This document shows positions 1 through 8,130 of a DNA stretch of 64,000 nt, piece by piece. This DNA comes from Chelatococcus asaccharovorans (lineage in GTDB: Bacteria > Pseudomonadota > Alphaproteobacteria > Rhizobiales > Beijerinckiaceae). The notes under the pieces are model-generated. The model ran no database searches, was not told where the DNA came from, and saw only the letters and a list, made by a program, of their open reading frames with translations. Position 1 is the first letter of the stretch. Every line of letters begins with the position of its first letter. Position numbers and translations under genes: made by a program. The stretch covers positions 1 to 64,000 of the forward strand of contig NZ_QJJK01000009.1 in assembly GCF_003201475.1 (NCBI RefSeq), in the 5' to 3' direction.

Positions 1-223
1 TCGCGACCGGTGTCGCATGCGGCATCCGGCCGGGCGCCGAGCTCCTGTCGTGCAGCATCCGCTCGCCGCCCGCCCGGAACCGCGCAAGCCACTTGTAGGC
101 CGTGCGCTCGGAAATCCCGGCCGCTCGCGCAGCATCCGCGACGCGCCAGCCCCCTGCCACGATCCGATTCACCAAAAGGACTCGACCGTGAACGGTCATC
201 CGCGCATTCTCATGCATGTTCAT
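1..223 (-). CDS. IS481-family transposase, N-terminal part (cut by window edge)
   Basis: The reverse strand reads MNMHENARMT then VHGRVLLVNRIVAGGW and AARAAGISERTAYKWLARFR, the helix-turn-helix start of IS481-family DDE transposases, followed by HDRSSAPGR. The ATG lies at 223-221 and the frame stays open to base 2, so only about 74 residues are visible and the catalytic core is outside the window. The conserved N-terminus and uninterrupted frame argue for a gene rather than a shadow. Whether the rest is intact cannot be seen. Confidence 0.8.
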   Translation of the reverse strand, partial: MNMHENARMTVHGRVLLVNRIVAGGWRVADAARAAGISERTAYKWLARFRAGGERMLHDRSSAPGRMPHATPVA

Positions 224-315
224 CCGGGCGCTCCGGTCAGGGTTGGTTGGCTTCGCAACCCCAACCTCACATCCCGGCCCCGGATGAACAACCTTCATAG
301 CTTCGACAACTAGAG

Positions 316-347
316 CCTGTCCGGTGAACTCCCGTTCACCGGACAGG
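316..347. repeat. 14-bp perfect inverted repeat downstream of the IS481 start
   Basis: CCTGTCCGGTGAAC (316-329) is repeated in inverted orientation at 334-347 with a 4-base loop. It lies about 95 bp upstream of the transposase start codon. It could be part of the IS end, or a transcriptional barrier; no T-run follows on either strand. Confidence 0.5.
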
Positions 348-445
348 CGTCACGTCTTCGTTTCTACGCATTGTCTTCACGCGAACCGGTGTCCACTTCG
401 CTCGAAAATCCACCAGAGCATGCTGACTTTATACGGAACCGTGGT

Positions 446-588
446 GTCATTCCGGGGCGGGCCGAAAGGCCCGGGCCCGGAACCCATGAACACCATGGTC
501 TACCAGAGAGGCACAGTCCGATGCGTCTTTTCTCGGGCCGCGTGTTCATGGATCCCGGGCTCGTTGCTGCGCAACGCCCCGGGATGAC
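446..588. repeat. GTCAT...ATGAC intergenic palindromic repeat, copy A
   Basis: The element begins GTCATTCCGGGGC and ends GCCCCGGGATGAC, with internal hairpins and paired CCATGAACACC / TGTTCATGG segments. The same architecture recurs at 43387-43503 and 51360-51477, with partial copies at 11921-11960 and 47599-47640. It has no coding capacity that I can support. Confidence 0.75.
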
Positions 589-612
589 CGTGGGATTCCA
601 TCCAAATACAAC

Positions 613-718
613 ATGCTCCAGAGCAAGTCCGTCTGTTATGGACTTGTTTCGCATAGAACATAAACAAGTAAATTCACTGACTTCGATGGTACCGGACGAT
701 TCCATTCAAGTCGGATTG
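613..718. repeat. Dispersed intergenic repeat, copy 1 (second copy 36292-36392)
   Basis: This segment shares CCAGAGCA, GTCCGTCTG, AATTCA, GGACGATTCCATTC and AGTCGGAT in the same order and similar spacing with 36292-36392. No gene is evident in either copy. Bases 719-803 that follow are strikingly AT-rich compared with the rest of the window and hold no gene I can support. Confidence 0.65.
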
Positions 719-803
719 CGATCAAAGTTTTACAGTAATATATGGTATCGATTTATAAGTAGTCCAATTTTTCACAAATATATAGCCTATATTTCACCTT
801 TCG

Positions 804-1532
804 CTATACGAAATCCGTGTCGAGTGAGCAGCTGGCGGCGTCACATCTGGCCGATTCGGCTTCTGCGAGATGATCCAGCGCGTGAAAAATTCCGACCGCC
901 GCCGAATCGAAAACGGGGATTCCCAGGCGCGCCGCAAGCGCTTTCGCCGGCGCATAGCCGGCGAGATTGGTGCTCCAGATCAGGATCGCATCGGGTTTCG
1001 ATTTCACCGCAAGGGCTTCGGCCTGCTGCTCGATCAACCCGGCCGGGATGTGCGCCGCTGCATAGTTGTCGCTGATCCCGAAATGGGCGCCCGCGACGAT
1101 ATCGATTCCCTGTCGCCCGAACGTCTCCGCGAGCTTCTGGGCGTCGTGATCATCGCCCTGGGACAGCAGGCCAATTCTCGTCAAGCCGCTGGCCTTCAGC
1201 AAGGCGACGGTGGCCAGCGCGGTGGTGGTCGCCTTGATGCCGGTGTCCCGTTCAATTGCTGCGCAGAGCCGCCTGTCGGGTTCGAAACCGAGCAGCGCGC
1301 CGCGGGTTGCGTTCCACAGGATGATGCCGGGCCTGGCTTCGGCGAGCATGGCCGCGGCGCGGCGGAACGGCTCCAAATCGTAACCGTCGGACGGGTGGCC
1401 CGCATAGGGAACGCGGGCGAAACAGGCATCGACATTGGGCAGGCCGGCGAGGATCGACCGCGTGACGCGTTCCACAATGCGGTTCGACGACGGCAGGATG
1501 ATGCCAATGGCGGGAAGGGCAGGGGTCATCAT
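804..1532 (-). CDS. Asp/Glu racemase-superfamily protein (maleate isomerase-like), catalytic Cys replaced
   Basis: This 242-residue protein has the features of the cytoplasmic Asp/Glu racemase / maleate cis-trans isomerase superfamily: an N-terminal GIILPSSNRIVER strand-loop, WNATRGALLGFE around residue 73, and IWSTNLAG near 185. In active relatives the second motif is CTNL; here the cysteine position is Ser187 and the first motif also lacks Cys. It is the last gene of the polyamine-type ABC transporter operon, starting 4 bp after the ATPase stop, so a linked substrate (amino acid or dicarboxylate) is plausible. The final codons run into an AT-rich patch. Family assignment is good; the reaction is unknown and catalysis may be lost. 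Confidence 0.75.
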   Translation of the reverse strand: MMTPALPAIGIILPSSNRIVERVTRSILAGLPNVDACFARVPYAGHPSDGYDLEPFRRAAAMLAEARPGIILWNATRGALLGFEPDRRLCAAIERDTGIKATTTALATVALLKASGLTRIGLLSQGDDHDAQKLAETFGRQGIDIVAGAHFGISDNYAAAHIPAGLIEQQAEALAVKSKPDAILIWSTNLAGYAPAKALAARLGIPVFDSAAVGIFHALDHLAEAESARCDAASCSLDTDFV

Positions 1533-1536
1533 CGCG

Positions 1537-2649
1537 TCACTGTTCCCGCACGATCAGCGTGCGTTCGAACGACCATTGCGCCGTCCATGGTTCTCCCGGC
1601 TGGGGATTGATGTCATTCAGCGCCTCGATGGGCAGGGAGGCGACGATGTCCGCGCCGTTGACGTCAAGCCAGATCGAGAGGGCCTGACCCTTGAAGACCG
1701 CCCGAAGGACCTTGCCGCTGACCGCATTCATGCTGTCGGCCCCTTCGCCCTGCGACAAGCGGATGCTCTCGGGCCGCACCACGACCGCGACATTGTCCCC
1801 GGGGCTCAGTTCGTTCGCCACGGTGCTGCGGAACAGAGGGCCGCTGTGCGCCCGCAAGACGGTGCATCCATCGGCCTTGCCGATGATCTCCGCCGGGAGA
1901 AAATTCGACGTGCCGATGAAATCCGCCACGAAATGGGAGGTCGGCCGCTCGTAGATGGCACGCGCCGTATCGACCTGCTCGATGCGCCCGCCGCGCATCA
2001 CGGCGATCTGGTCGGCCAGCACGAGGGCCTCTTCCTGGTCGTGGGTCACGAGGATGGTCGTCAGGCCGAGCTCGTTGCAAAGCTGGCGAAGCTCGATCTG
2101 CATCTCTTCCCGCAGCTTCTTGTCGAGCGCACCGAAGGGCTCGTCGAGCAGAAGCACCCGCGGGCGGTAGACGATGGCACGGGCCAGGGCGACCCGCTGC
2201 TGCTGGCCGCCGGATAGGGCGGCCGGCATCCGGTCCTCGAAACCCGTCAGCCGCGTCAGCGCCAGCGCCTGCCGGGCGCGCTCGGTGATCACAGCCTTTG
2301 GAAGGCCGCGCATCGCGAGACCGAAGGCCACGTTCTCCAGAACCGTCAGATGCGGAAACAGCGCATAGTTCTGAAACAGCATGCCGAGGTTGCGCCGGTG
2401 CACCGGCAGCGCGGTGATGGACGATCCATCGATGGCGATTTCGCCCGCCGACGGGCTGATCAGTCCTGCAATCATCCTGAGCGTCGTCGTCTTGCCGCAG
2501 CCGGACGGTCCGAGCAACGCGAGGATCTCGCCGCTCGCAACGGTCAGACTGACGTTGTCGACCACCTGGTTGTCCCCGTAGCTGCGGCACAGGCCGCTCA
2601 GTTCGACCTTTGCACCGGCCGATGCCTTCATTCCTGCCAAGGCGCTCAC
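1537..2649 (-). CDS. ABC transporter ATP-binding protein, PotA-like (spermidine/putrescine family)
   Basis: This 370-residue ATPase energises import through the two permeases encoded upstream. It shows Walker A GPSGCGKTTT near residues 47-56, signature LSGGQQQRVALARA, Walker B VLLLDEPFGALD, and a C-terminal TOBE-type extension with VVVRPESIRL, which is the PotA/FbpC layout. The start is GTG at 2649 with GGAAGAG just upstream; an in-frame ATG lies 18 bp further in. It is the fourth gene of the operon, separated from the binding-protein gene by a hairpin. The substrate is probably a polyamine or a related small cation, by family only. Confidence 0.9.
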   Translation of the reverse strand: MSALAGMKASAGAKVELSGLCRSYGDNQVVDNVSLTVASGEILALLGPSGCGKTTTLRMIAGLISPSAGEIAIDGSSITALPVHRRNLGMLFQNYALFPHLTVLENVAFGLAMRGLPKAVITERARQALALTRLTGFEDRMPAALSGGQQQRVALARAIVYRPRVLLLDEPFGALDKKLREEMQIELRQLCNELGLTTILVTHDQEEALVLADQIAVMRGGRIEQVDTARAIYERPTSHFVADFIGTSNFLPAEIIGKADGCTVLRAHSGPLFRSTVANELSPGDNVAVVVRPESIRLSQGEGADSMNAVSGKVLRAVFKGQALSIWLDVNGADIVASLPIEALNDINPQPGEPWTAQWSFERTLIVREQ

Positions 2650-2674
2650 TGGCTCTTCCCTTCACAACCTGAGC

Positions 2675-2712
2675 GAGGATGGGCCGGCTCGTCTCGGCGC
2701 CGTCCCATCCTC
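2675..2712 (-). other. Intercistronic stem-loop between binding-protein and ATPase genes
   Basis: GAGGATGGG (2675-2683) pairs with CCCATCCTC (2704-2712), nine perfect base pairs with further GC pairing inside. The position, directly 3' of a periplasmic binding-protein gene and 5' of the ATPase gene, fits the mRNA-stabilising or attenuating hairpins that raise binding-protein yield over the rest of an operon. That function is inferred. Confidence 0.5.
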
Positions 2713-2732
2713 ATGCGCCGGACCGACAATCG

Positions 2733-3803
2733 TCAGACGGCGAAGATGCCGTTGAGCTTTTCGGTCCAGGCAGAGCGTTTGCCGTTGATGTAGTCCCAAT
2801 CGGGCGTGAACAGACCGCGCGCGTCCATCTGCTCGACCGGATAGGCAATGTATTTGGCGGTTTCGGCTGAGAATTCGATGCCGGAAACCGGGGGAGCGGT
2901 GAGTGCATATTCGGAGAAAGACTTCTGCACTGCCGGTTCGAGCATGCGGTTCATGAAGGCGACGGCGAGATCCTTGTTCGGTGCGCCCTTGACCAGCACC
3001 TGGCAGTTGTTGCCGGCAAAGCTGCCCTCCTTGGGGAAGCTCATGGTGACCGGCGCGCCCTTCGCCGTATAGGGATAGATGTATTTGGAGAGCTCGAGCA
3101 GGCCGATATCAGCCTGGCCCTGCGCCACCTCGTTCGCGGCCTGCGGACCGTTGTCGAACAGGTTCAGGATATTGGGTTTCAGTGCGGCGACTTTGTCGAA
3201 GCTGTCATCGATCAGATACTGCGCTTCCGCCAGAGGCTTGCCGGACTTCACGGCCGCGGCGACGATGAGGAAGAACACCGACGGCGTGTTCTTCGGGCTG
3301 ACCAGCTTCAGCTTGCCGGCATATTCCGGCTTCCAGAGGTCGGCATAGCGCGCCGGAGGCTCGACTGAGGTATTGTGGAACAGGCTCGCGACGGAGATCG
3401 CGAGCGCCGTGCCCCAGCCATCGAAGCCGAAGCGCGGATAAAGGTTGGCGAGCGCCGGCATGTTGCCGGCCGGAAGCTGTTCGATCAGTCCTTCTGCCTT
3501 GCAGATCGGGATGGCGACGTCGTCGATGAACATCACCGAGAATTTCGGGTTGGCTTTCGTCGCCCGCATCTTGCCGACATTGGCCAGCGTGAAGCCTTCT
3601 TCTGCCGTAACCTTGCAGCCGAAGTCCTTCTCGAAGGCGGGAATGATCTGCTTCTTGACGAACTCGCCCTGCGACCCTCCCCAAATGCCGATCTGGATCT
3701 CCTTGCCCTCAGCCCAGGCGTTGCGGACAAAGCCCATGGGCGCCGCGACCGCGGTGGCGCCAAGCGCCAGTTTTCCAAATGAACGTCGCGATAGTCCGGT
3801 CAT
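2733..3803 (-). CDS. ABC transporter substrate-binding protein, PotD-like, Tat-exported
   Basis: This 356-residue periplasmic binding protein has a twin-arginine signal (SRRSFGKLALGATAVAAP at residues 5-22) ending near AWAEG, followed by the extracellular solute-binding fold (QIGIWGGSQGEFVKKQ). The Tat signal means it is exported folded. The ATG at 3803 is preceded by AAGGGGAA. It follows the two permease genes and precedes the ATPase gene, the order common in opine/polyamine importers of Hyphomicrobiales. The ligand cannot be read from sequence. Confidence 0.88.
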   Translation of the reverse strand: MTGLSRRSFGKLALGATAVAAPMGFVRNAWAEGKEIQIGIWGGSQGEFVKKQIIPAFEKDFGCKVTAEEGFTLANVGKMRATKANPKFSVMFIDDVAIPICKAEGLIEQLPAGNMPALANLYPRFGFDGWGTALAISVASLFHNTSVEPPARYADLWKPEYAGKLKLVSPKNTPSVFFLIVAAAVKSGKPLAEAQYLIDDSFDKVAALKPNILNLFDNGPQAANEVAQGQADIGLLELSKYIYPYTAKGAPVTMSFPKEGSFAGNNCQVLVKGAPNKDLAVAFMNRMLEPAVQKSFSEYALTAPPVSGIEFSAETAKYIAYPVEQMDARGLFTPDWDYINGKRSAWTEKLNGIFAV

Positions 3804-3844
3804 GATGTCATTCCCCTTTTTTGGTTTGATTGGGTGGCGGGCTG

Positions 3845-4639
3845 TCAGCTTGCGAGCCGGGCGAGGCTGATCCCGAAGACCTTCTCGATGACAAGCACAA
3901 GGAGAAGGGCGAAGCCGATCATCAGCGAGGCGATGGCGGCGATCGACGGATCGAAGGAGCGCTCGATGACGGTGTAGAGATAGAGCGGCACCGGGAAATG
4001 GTTGCCGTCGGCGAGCCACATGGAAATCGGATAGTCGTCGAAGGATACGATGAAGGAAAAGACTGCGCCCGCGAGAACGCCAGGGCGCACCTGGGGCCAG
4101 ATCACCCTGATAGCCACGAGATGAGGTGCTGCGCCCAGCACCGCTGCCGCATCCTCGAGATTGCGGTTTGCCAGCACGAAGCTCGCCGAGACCGAGCGGA
4201 TGACATAGGGCAGGCAGACGACCGTGTGGCCGATCACGAGCTGCATCATCGTGGCGCGGGACCCGAGCATGGAAAAGAGCTGGAGCAGGGCAACGCCGGT
4301 CACGATCAGCGGCACGATCAAAGGTGACAGGATGAGGCCGAGCACGACATCCTGGCCAACGACGCGATAGCGTGTGAGGCCGGCGGCGCAAGGCACGCCG
4401 AGGACGAGCGATACGGCGGTGACGATCGCGGCGAGTTCGAGCGAAAACAGGAAGCTGCCGCGCGCTTCGGGATTGGCGAGCACGGCGCCATACCACTGCA
4501 GCGTGAAGCCCTTGGGCGGAAACACGATATAGGGCGTGTCGGAGATCGACATCAGGAGCGGCACGACGAGCGGCGCCACCACGATCAGAAGAATGATGCC
4601 GACCACGATCTTCAACGGGGTGCTGACGGTCTCGTTCAT
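3845..4639 (-). CDS. ABC transporter permease, PotC-like
   Basis: The 264-residue protein has about six hydrophobic segments and the BPD-transport EAA loop around EDAAAVLGAAPHLVAIRVIWP, which contacts the ATPase. The ATG at 4639 overlaps the stop of the upstream permease gene (ATGA), indicating translational coupling. It pairs with the gene at 4636-5613 to form the membrane channel of the importer. Confidence 0.88.
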   Translation of the reverse strand: MNETVSTPLKIVVGIILLIVVAPLVVPLLMSISDTPYIVFPPKGFTLQWYGAVLANPEARGSFLFSLELAAIVTAVSLVLGVPCAAGLTRYRVVGQDVVLGLILSPLIVPLIVTGVALLQLFSMLGSRATMMQLVIGHTVVCLPYVIRSVSASFVLANRNLEDAAAVLGAAPHLVAIRVIWPQVRPGVLAGAVFSFIVSFDDYPISMWLADGNHFPVPLYLYTVIERSFDPSIAAIASLMIGFALLLVLVIEKVFGISLARLAS

Positions 4640-5613
4640 CGGATGTCTCCCGTCCAGCGGGCGAAACGACGGTTGACGACCTTGAGGAAGACGAGATTGG
4701 CCGCAAGCACCATGGCAATCAGCAAGGTGGAGATCGCCGCGCCGAACGGCCAGTCGTTGAGGGTCAGGATCTGCTGTTCGATCAGCGTGCCGAGAAGCGG
4801 GGAGAAGTTTCCGCCGAGAATCTGCGGCGTCACATAAGCGGCTGCACTCAGCGAGAAGACGAGCGAGACGCCGACGGCAAGACCTGGCAGGCTGAGGGGA
4901 AAAATCACGCGCAGCATGACGGAGAGCTGCGGCGCGCCGGCGACCCTGGCAGCCTCCTCGACCGCGCGGTCGATCCGGCCGATGGCGCTCGCAAGCGGCA
5001 TCACCATGAAGGGCAGATAGACATGCACGCAGGCGATCAGCACGGCCCATTCGGTATAAAGGAGAACCGGCGGGTTGGTGACGCCTGAGAGCTTCAGCAG
5101 CCAGGCGAGGGCACCGGTCTTGTTGAGGATCGTCTGCCAGCCATAAGAGCGCACCACCACGTTCACCAGAAGCGGCGCGAGGATCGTGATCGTCACGAGG
5201 CGCGCCAGCGCGGGCCCGCCGCGCGCAATGGCAATGGCGAGAGGATAGGCAAAGAGCGCGGCGATCACGCTGGTCAGCAGTGCGATCCGGATGGTCCGCA
5301 GCAGGATGCGGACATAGAGATCGCTGGAGAAGAGCCGGATATAGTTGTCCAGCGTGAACCCTTCGACCATCACACCATCGACGCTGCGTGCGCTGACGCT
5401 GAGATGGATCATCGTCAAGACCGGCCAGAGAAACCAGATCGCGAGAAAGAGAACAGCCGGCGCGACGAGCCAATATCCGGTGAAGCGGGTCCCGGAGAAT
5501 ATCGTCCAGGCGCGTTCGGCCGTGTGAGATGCAGCTTCGGTCACACGCCCGGAAACCTCGTCGCGGCGGGATGGGGATAGCATTGATGCTCTGACGCTGT
5601 CCCCGCTGCTCAT
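4636..5613 (-). CDS. ABC transporter permease, PotB-like
   Basis: The 325-residue inner-membrane permease carries the EAA loop EEAARVAGAPQLSVMLRVIFP. An ATG 21 codons upstream of the chosen start is open, but GAGGCGG lies directly before the ATG at 5613, so that start is preferred. It is the first gene of the operon and is divergent from the LysR gene at 5748, which is the obvious candidate regulator. Confidence 0.87.
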   Translation of the reverse strand: MSSGDSVRASMLSPSRRDEVSGRVTEAASHTAERAWTIFSGTRFTGYWLVAPAVLFLAIWFLWPVLTMIHLSVSARSVDGVMVEGFTLDNYIRLFSSDLYVRILLRTIRIALLTSVIAALFAYPLAIAIARGGPALARLVTITILAPLLVNVVVRSYGWQTILNKTGALAWLLKLSGVTNPPVLLYTEWAVLIACVHVYLPFMVMPLASAIGRIDRAVEEAARVAGAPQLSVMLRVIFPLSLPGLAVGVSLVFSLSAAAYVTPQILGGNFSPLLGTLIEQQILTLNDWPFGAAISTLLIAMVLAANLVFLKVVNRRFARWTGDIR

Positions 5614-5651
5614 CGGCCCGCCTCGTTCGAGATGTCCGGTTCTACTTCGCG

Positions 5652-5689
5652 CATTCCCCAGCTTGTGACGATACATAAACAGGGGAATG
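5652..5689. promoter_or_regulatory. Candidate operator in the divergent ABC-transporter/LysR promoter region
   Basis: CATTCCCC (5652-5659) and GGGGAATG (5682-5689) form an 8-bp inverted repeat with a 22-bp spacer inside the 134-bp divergent intergenic region. An ATACATAAAC stretch, a possible -10 region, lies between the arms. Assignment to the neighbouring LysR is inference. Confidence 0.4.
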
Positions 5690-5747
5690 AGCGTTGCCGT
5701 CTAGAAGAGAATTGGCAATAGTCCATTCGGAAAATTAGGATGCTTGG

Positions 5748-6674
5748 ATGCGCGCGTCTCTCACCCCCGCCGCCCTGCGCTACGCGGACCAGGTTGCCCG
5801 GTCGGGGTCGATCCAGAAGGCTGCCAAGGAGCTGAACGTCGCGGCCTCCGCTATCGACCGGCAGATCCTGCTGCTTGAACAGGATCTGGGTGTCGAGCTC
5901 TTCGAGCGCCTGCCGCGCGGCATGCGGCTGACGCCGGCCGGCGACATGCTTGTCACCCTCGCGCGCCGCTGGCGGTCGGATGAGCGGCGCATCGCGGCCG
6001 ATATCAAGCAATTGCAAGGCATTCATCAGGGCCAGGTGCGGCTCGCCGCCATGGACAGCCACGCCAACGGGTTCCTGCCGCGCCTGATCGAACGTCTGGC
6101 GGCAGAGCAACCGCGCATTGCGCTCGCGGTGGAGATCGCCACGCCGGATGATGCGCTTCAAGCTCTGCTTGCGGGGGAGGCGGATATCGCTGCCATCTTC
6201 AACCTGTCACCACGGCGTGACGTGCACATGCTCTTCACCACGGAGCTGCCGCTCGGCTGTATCGTGGCCCCCGGTCACCCGCTGGCGAAGGCCAAAACCA
6301 CAAGCCTCCAGGAGGCGGTCACCTATCCCATCGCGCTGCAGAGCAAGGCGCTGATGATCCGCCGCTACCTCGACGCACGCTACGGCTGGCTTTTCACCGA
6401 TCCGCAGAAGGCTATCGTCACCAATTCCCTGCAACTCGTGAAGCAACTCGCCAAAAGCGGCCGCTACGTCGCGTTCACGTCGGAACTGGATGCGGCCGCG
6501 GAACTCATCGAAGGATCGCTGATCTTCTTGCCGGTGCGCGACAAGGGGGCCGAACCCCAGACCCTCAGTGTTGCTATCGATGCCCGCAAGCATCTTTCAC
6601 GTATTGGTCGGCTGGTCGCCGACGTGGCCATCGAGGAAATCACTCTATCTCTGGAGAACGTAAGGCGGATTTAG
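5748..6674 (+). CDS. LysR-family transcriptional regulator
   Basis: The 308-residue protein has an N-terminal LysR helix-turn-helix (ALRYADQVARSGSIQKAAKE, then a recognition helix) and a C-terminal effector domain of the periplasmic-binding type II fold. The ATG is preceded by AGGA at good spacing. It is divergent from the polyamine-type ABC operon and lies upstream of the nitrilase-like gene, so either or both could be targets. Confidence 0.88.
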   Translation: MRASLTPAALRYADQVARSGSIQKAAKELNVAASAIDRQILLLEQDLGVELFERLPRGMRLTPAGDMLVTLARRWRSDERRIAADIKQLQGIHQGQVRLAAMDSHANGFLPRLIERLAAEQPRIALAVEIATPDDALQALLAGEADIAAIFNLSPRRDVHMLFTTELPLGCIVAPGHPLAKAKTTSLQEAVTYPIALQSKALMIRRYLDARYGWLFTDPQKAIVTNSLQLVKQLAKSGRYVAFTSELDAAAELIEGSLIFLPVRDKGAEPQTLSVAIDARKHLSRIGRLVADVAIEEITLSLENVRRI

Positions 6675-6892
6675 TCCCAGGGGATGCCTCCGGCGTGCCT
6701 TTCGGCGCGTTGACGAATCGCGGGGCTCCCGGCATCCTCGCCGTGGCGTGGCCTGCGCCCAACCTCCCAAGACCCACCCCAGCAGGGTCTCACACGGAGG
6801 CAAAGGGACTGATGTCTCGGGTCGCTGTCTTGGTCCGGCCGTTCCGGATGCGGTTGCTGGGGAACTTCGTCCGGAACGTGAGAGGCCTGACA

Positions 6893-7891
6893 ATGACGAA
6901 GAACGCCAATTTCAAACGCCGTGTTCGCGCGCGCGCCGCGAAAACCGGTGAGTCCTACACGGCCGCCCTCAGGCAGCTTCGTGGACGTGCTGCTGATGAA
7001 GCGGCGCCCGCGGTGCAATCGATCCGCCTGGCGGTCGCGCAGACCACGAGCTTCGACAATCCCCTTGATAGCGACGGGCTTCGCCGCAGCGGGGCGGAGA
7101 TCCGGCAGTTGATGCGCGAGGCCCAAGCGGCGGGTGCGAGGCTGGTCCATTTTGCCGAGGGTGCGACCTGTGCCCCGAACAAGCGCATCATGTCTGCCAG
7201 TGGCCCGGAAACCGTCGGTCCGTCCGATTGGACACGCTTCGAATGGGCCGTGCTCCGCGAGGAGCTTGAGGCGACGCGGAGGCTCGCCGGGGAGCTCGGG
7301 ATATGGACGGTGATCGGATCGGTCCATCAGCTCACCGAGCCGCACCGACCGCATAACAGTCTGTATGTCATGTCCGACAGCGGGCATCTCGTCACGCGCT
7401 ATGACGAGCGCATGCTCTCCAACACGAAGATATCGTTCATGTATACACCGGGTGGAAGCCCGGTGACCTTCGATGTCGACGGCTTCCGGTTTGGATGTGC
7501 GCTCGGAATGGAGGCGCATTTCCCGGAGATCTTCATCGAATACGAGCGGCTTGACGTGGATTGTGTGCTGTTCTCGACCACCGATGGTGCGTCGCCCGGC
7601 AACCGGGCCTTCGCCGTCGAGGTGCAGGGGCATGCTGCAAGCCATCGCTACTGGGTCAGTTTGGCGGCGCTCGCGCGGCCGGGCTCGGCCGTTCCTTCGG
7701 GCATTGCGGCGCCCGGCGGTCAATGGGCCGCCTGTTGCGCGACCGATGGAATGCCCTCGCTGGCCGTGGTCGATATCAGCGACGACCCGGACGATCTCGC
7801 CCGGCCCTGGAGGCGGCGGGCGAGGACGGGCCTCTATGAGGCGCATCGGGTGGCGGACGATCCGCGCAGCATCGCGCGCGATCTCTTCTAG
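6893..7891 (+). CDS. Carbon-nitrogen hydrolase (nitrilase superfamily) homologue lacking catalytic Lys and Cys
   Basis: The 332-residue protein begins with RRVRARAAKTGESYTAALRQ, a small module seen at the start of various unrelated bacterial proteins, then a nitrilase-superfamily domain from about residue 44. The catalytic Glu is present (FAEG, E89). The Lys position in the YDKR-type motif is E172 (YDERM), and the Cys position before the conserved E..FPE is G205 (GCALGMEAHFPE). Two of the three triad residues are therefore missing, which suggests a non-catalytic protein or different chemistry. The frame is open further upstream to 6695, but similarity to the N-terminal module starts here. It lies 218 bp after the LysR gene. 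Confidence 0.75.
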   Translation: MTKNANFKRRVRARAAKTGESYTAALRQLRGRAADEAAPAVQSIRLAVAQTTSFDNPLDSDGLRRSGAEIRQLMREAQAAGARLVHFAEGATCAPNKRIMSASGPETVGPSDWTRFEWAVLREELEATRRLAGELGIWTVIGSVHQLTEPHRPHNSLYVMSDSGHLVTRYDERMLSNTKISFMYTPGGSPVTFDVDGFRFGCALGMEAHFPEIFIEYERLDVDCVLFSTTDGASPGNRAFAVEVQGHAASHRYWVSLAALARPGSAVPSGIAAPGGQWAACCATDGMPSLAVVDISDDPDDLARPWRRRARTGLYEAHRVADDPRSIARDLF

Positions 7892-7895
7892 GATC

Positions 7896-7923
7896 ACGTA
7901 ACTCGGCAACAGCCGCGTTACGT
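7896..7923 (+). terminator. Nested stem-loop after the nitrilase-like gene
   Basis: ACGTAAC (7896-7902) pairs with GTTACGT (7917-7923), with an inner CGGC/GCCG stem around an AACA loop. It begins 5 bases after the stop codon. No T-run follows, so it may be a weak or factor-dependent terminator. The rest of 7924-8130 holds nothing I can identify. Confidence 0.45.
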
Positions 7924-8130
7924 CGCCATCCCCATGCGAGAACTGGCCGGTGAACTCCGGTTCGTCCCATAGGCAAAAATTTGAAAGCAAGCATCGGAGT
8001 GGCGACGAGACAAAGGCGTCCTAACCTTGGAGCATGGTCAATCATTCAACCGGCCGCCAGATGTCCCTTTGGCGTGACGCGCCAATCGGCACCGCTTCGC
8101 TCCGGTTGCACAAGGATGTAAGGTCGCGTC

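Noticed and set aside
371-1075. A 234-codon plus-strand frame over the left repeats
   Set aside because: It runs through a palindromic repeat and an AT-rich patch and then antisense to the racemase-like gene; no homology can be recognised.
7936-7975. Similarity of GGTGAACTCC here to the inverted repeat at 316-347, suggesting an IS remnant
   Set aside because: The match is short and imperfect, and no second end or transposase fragment is visible.
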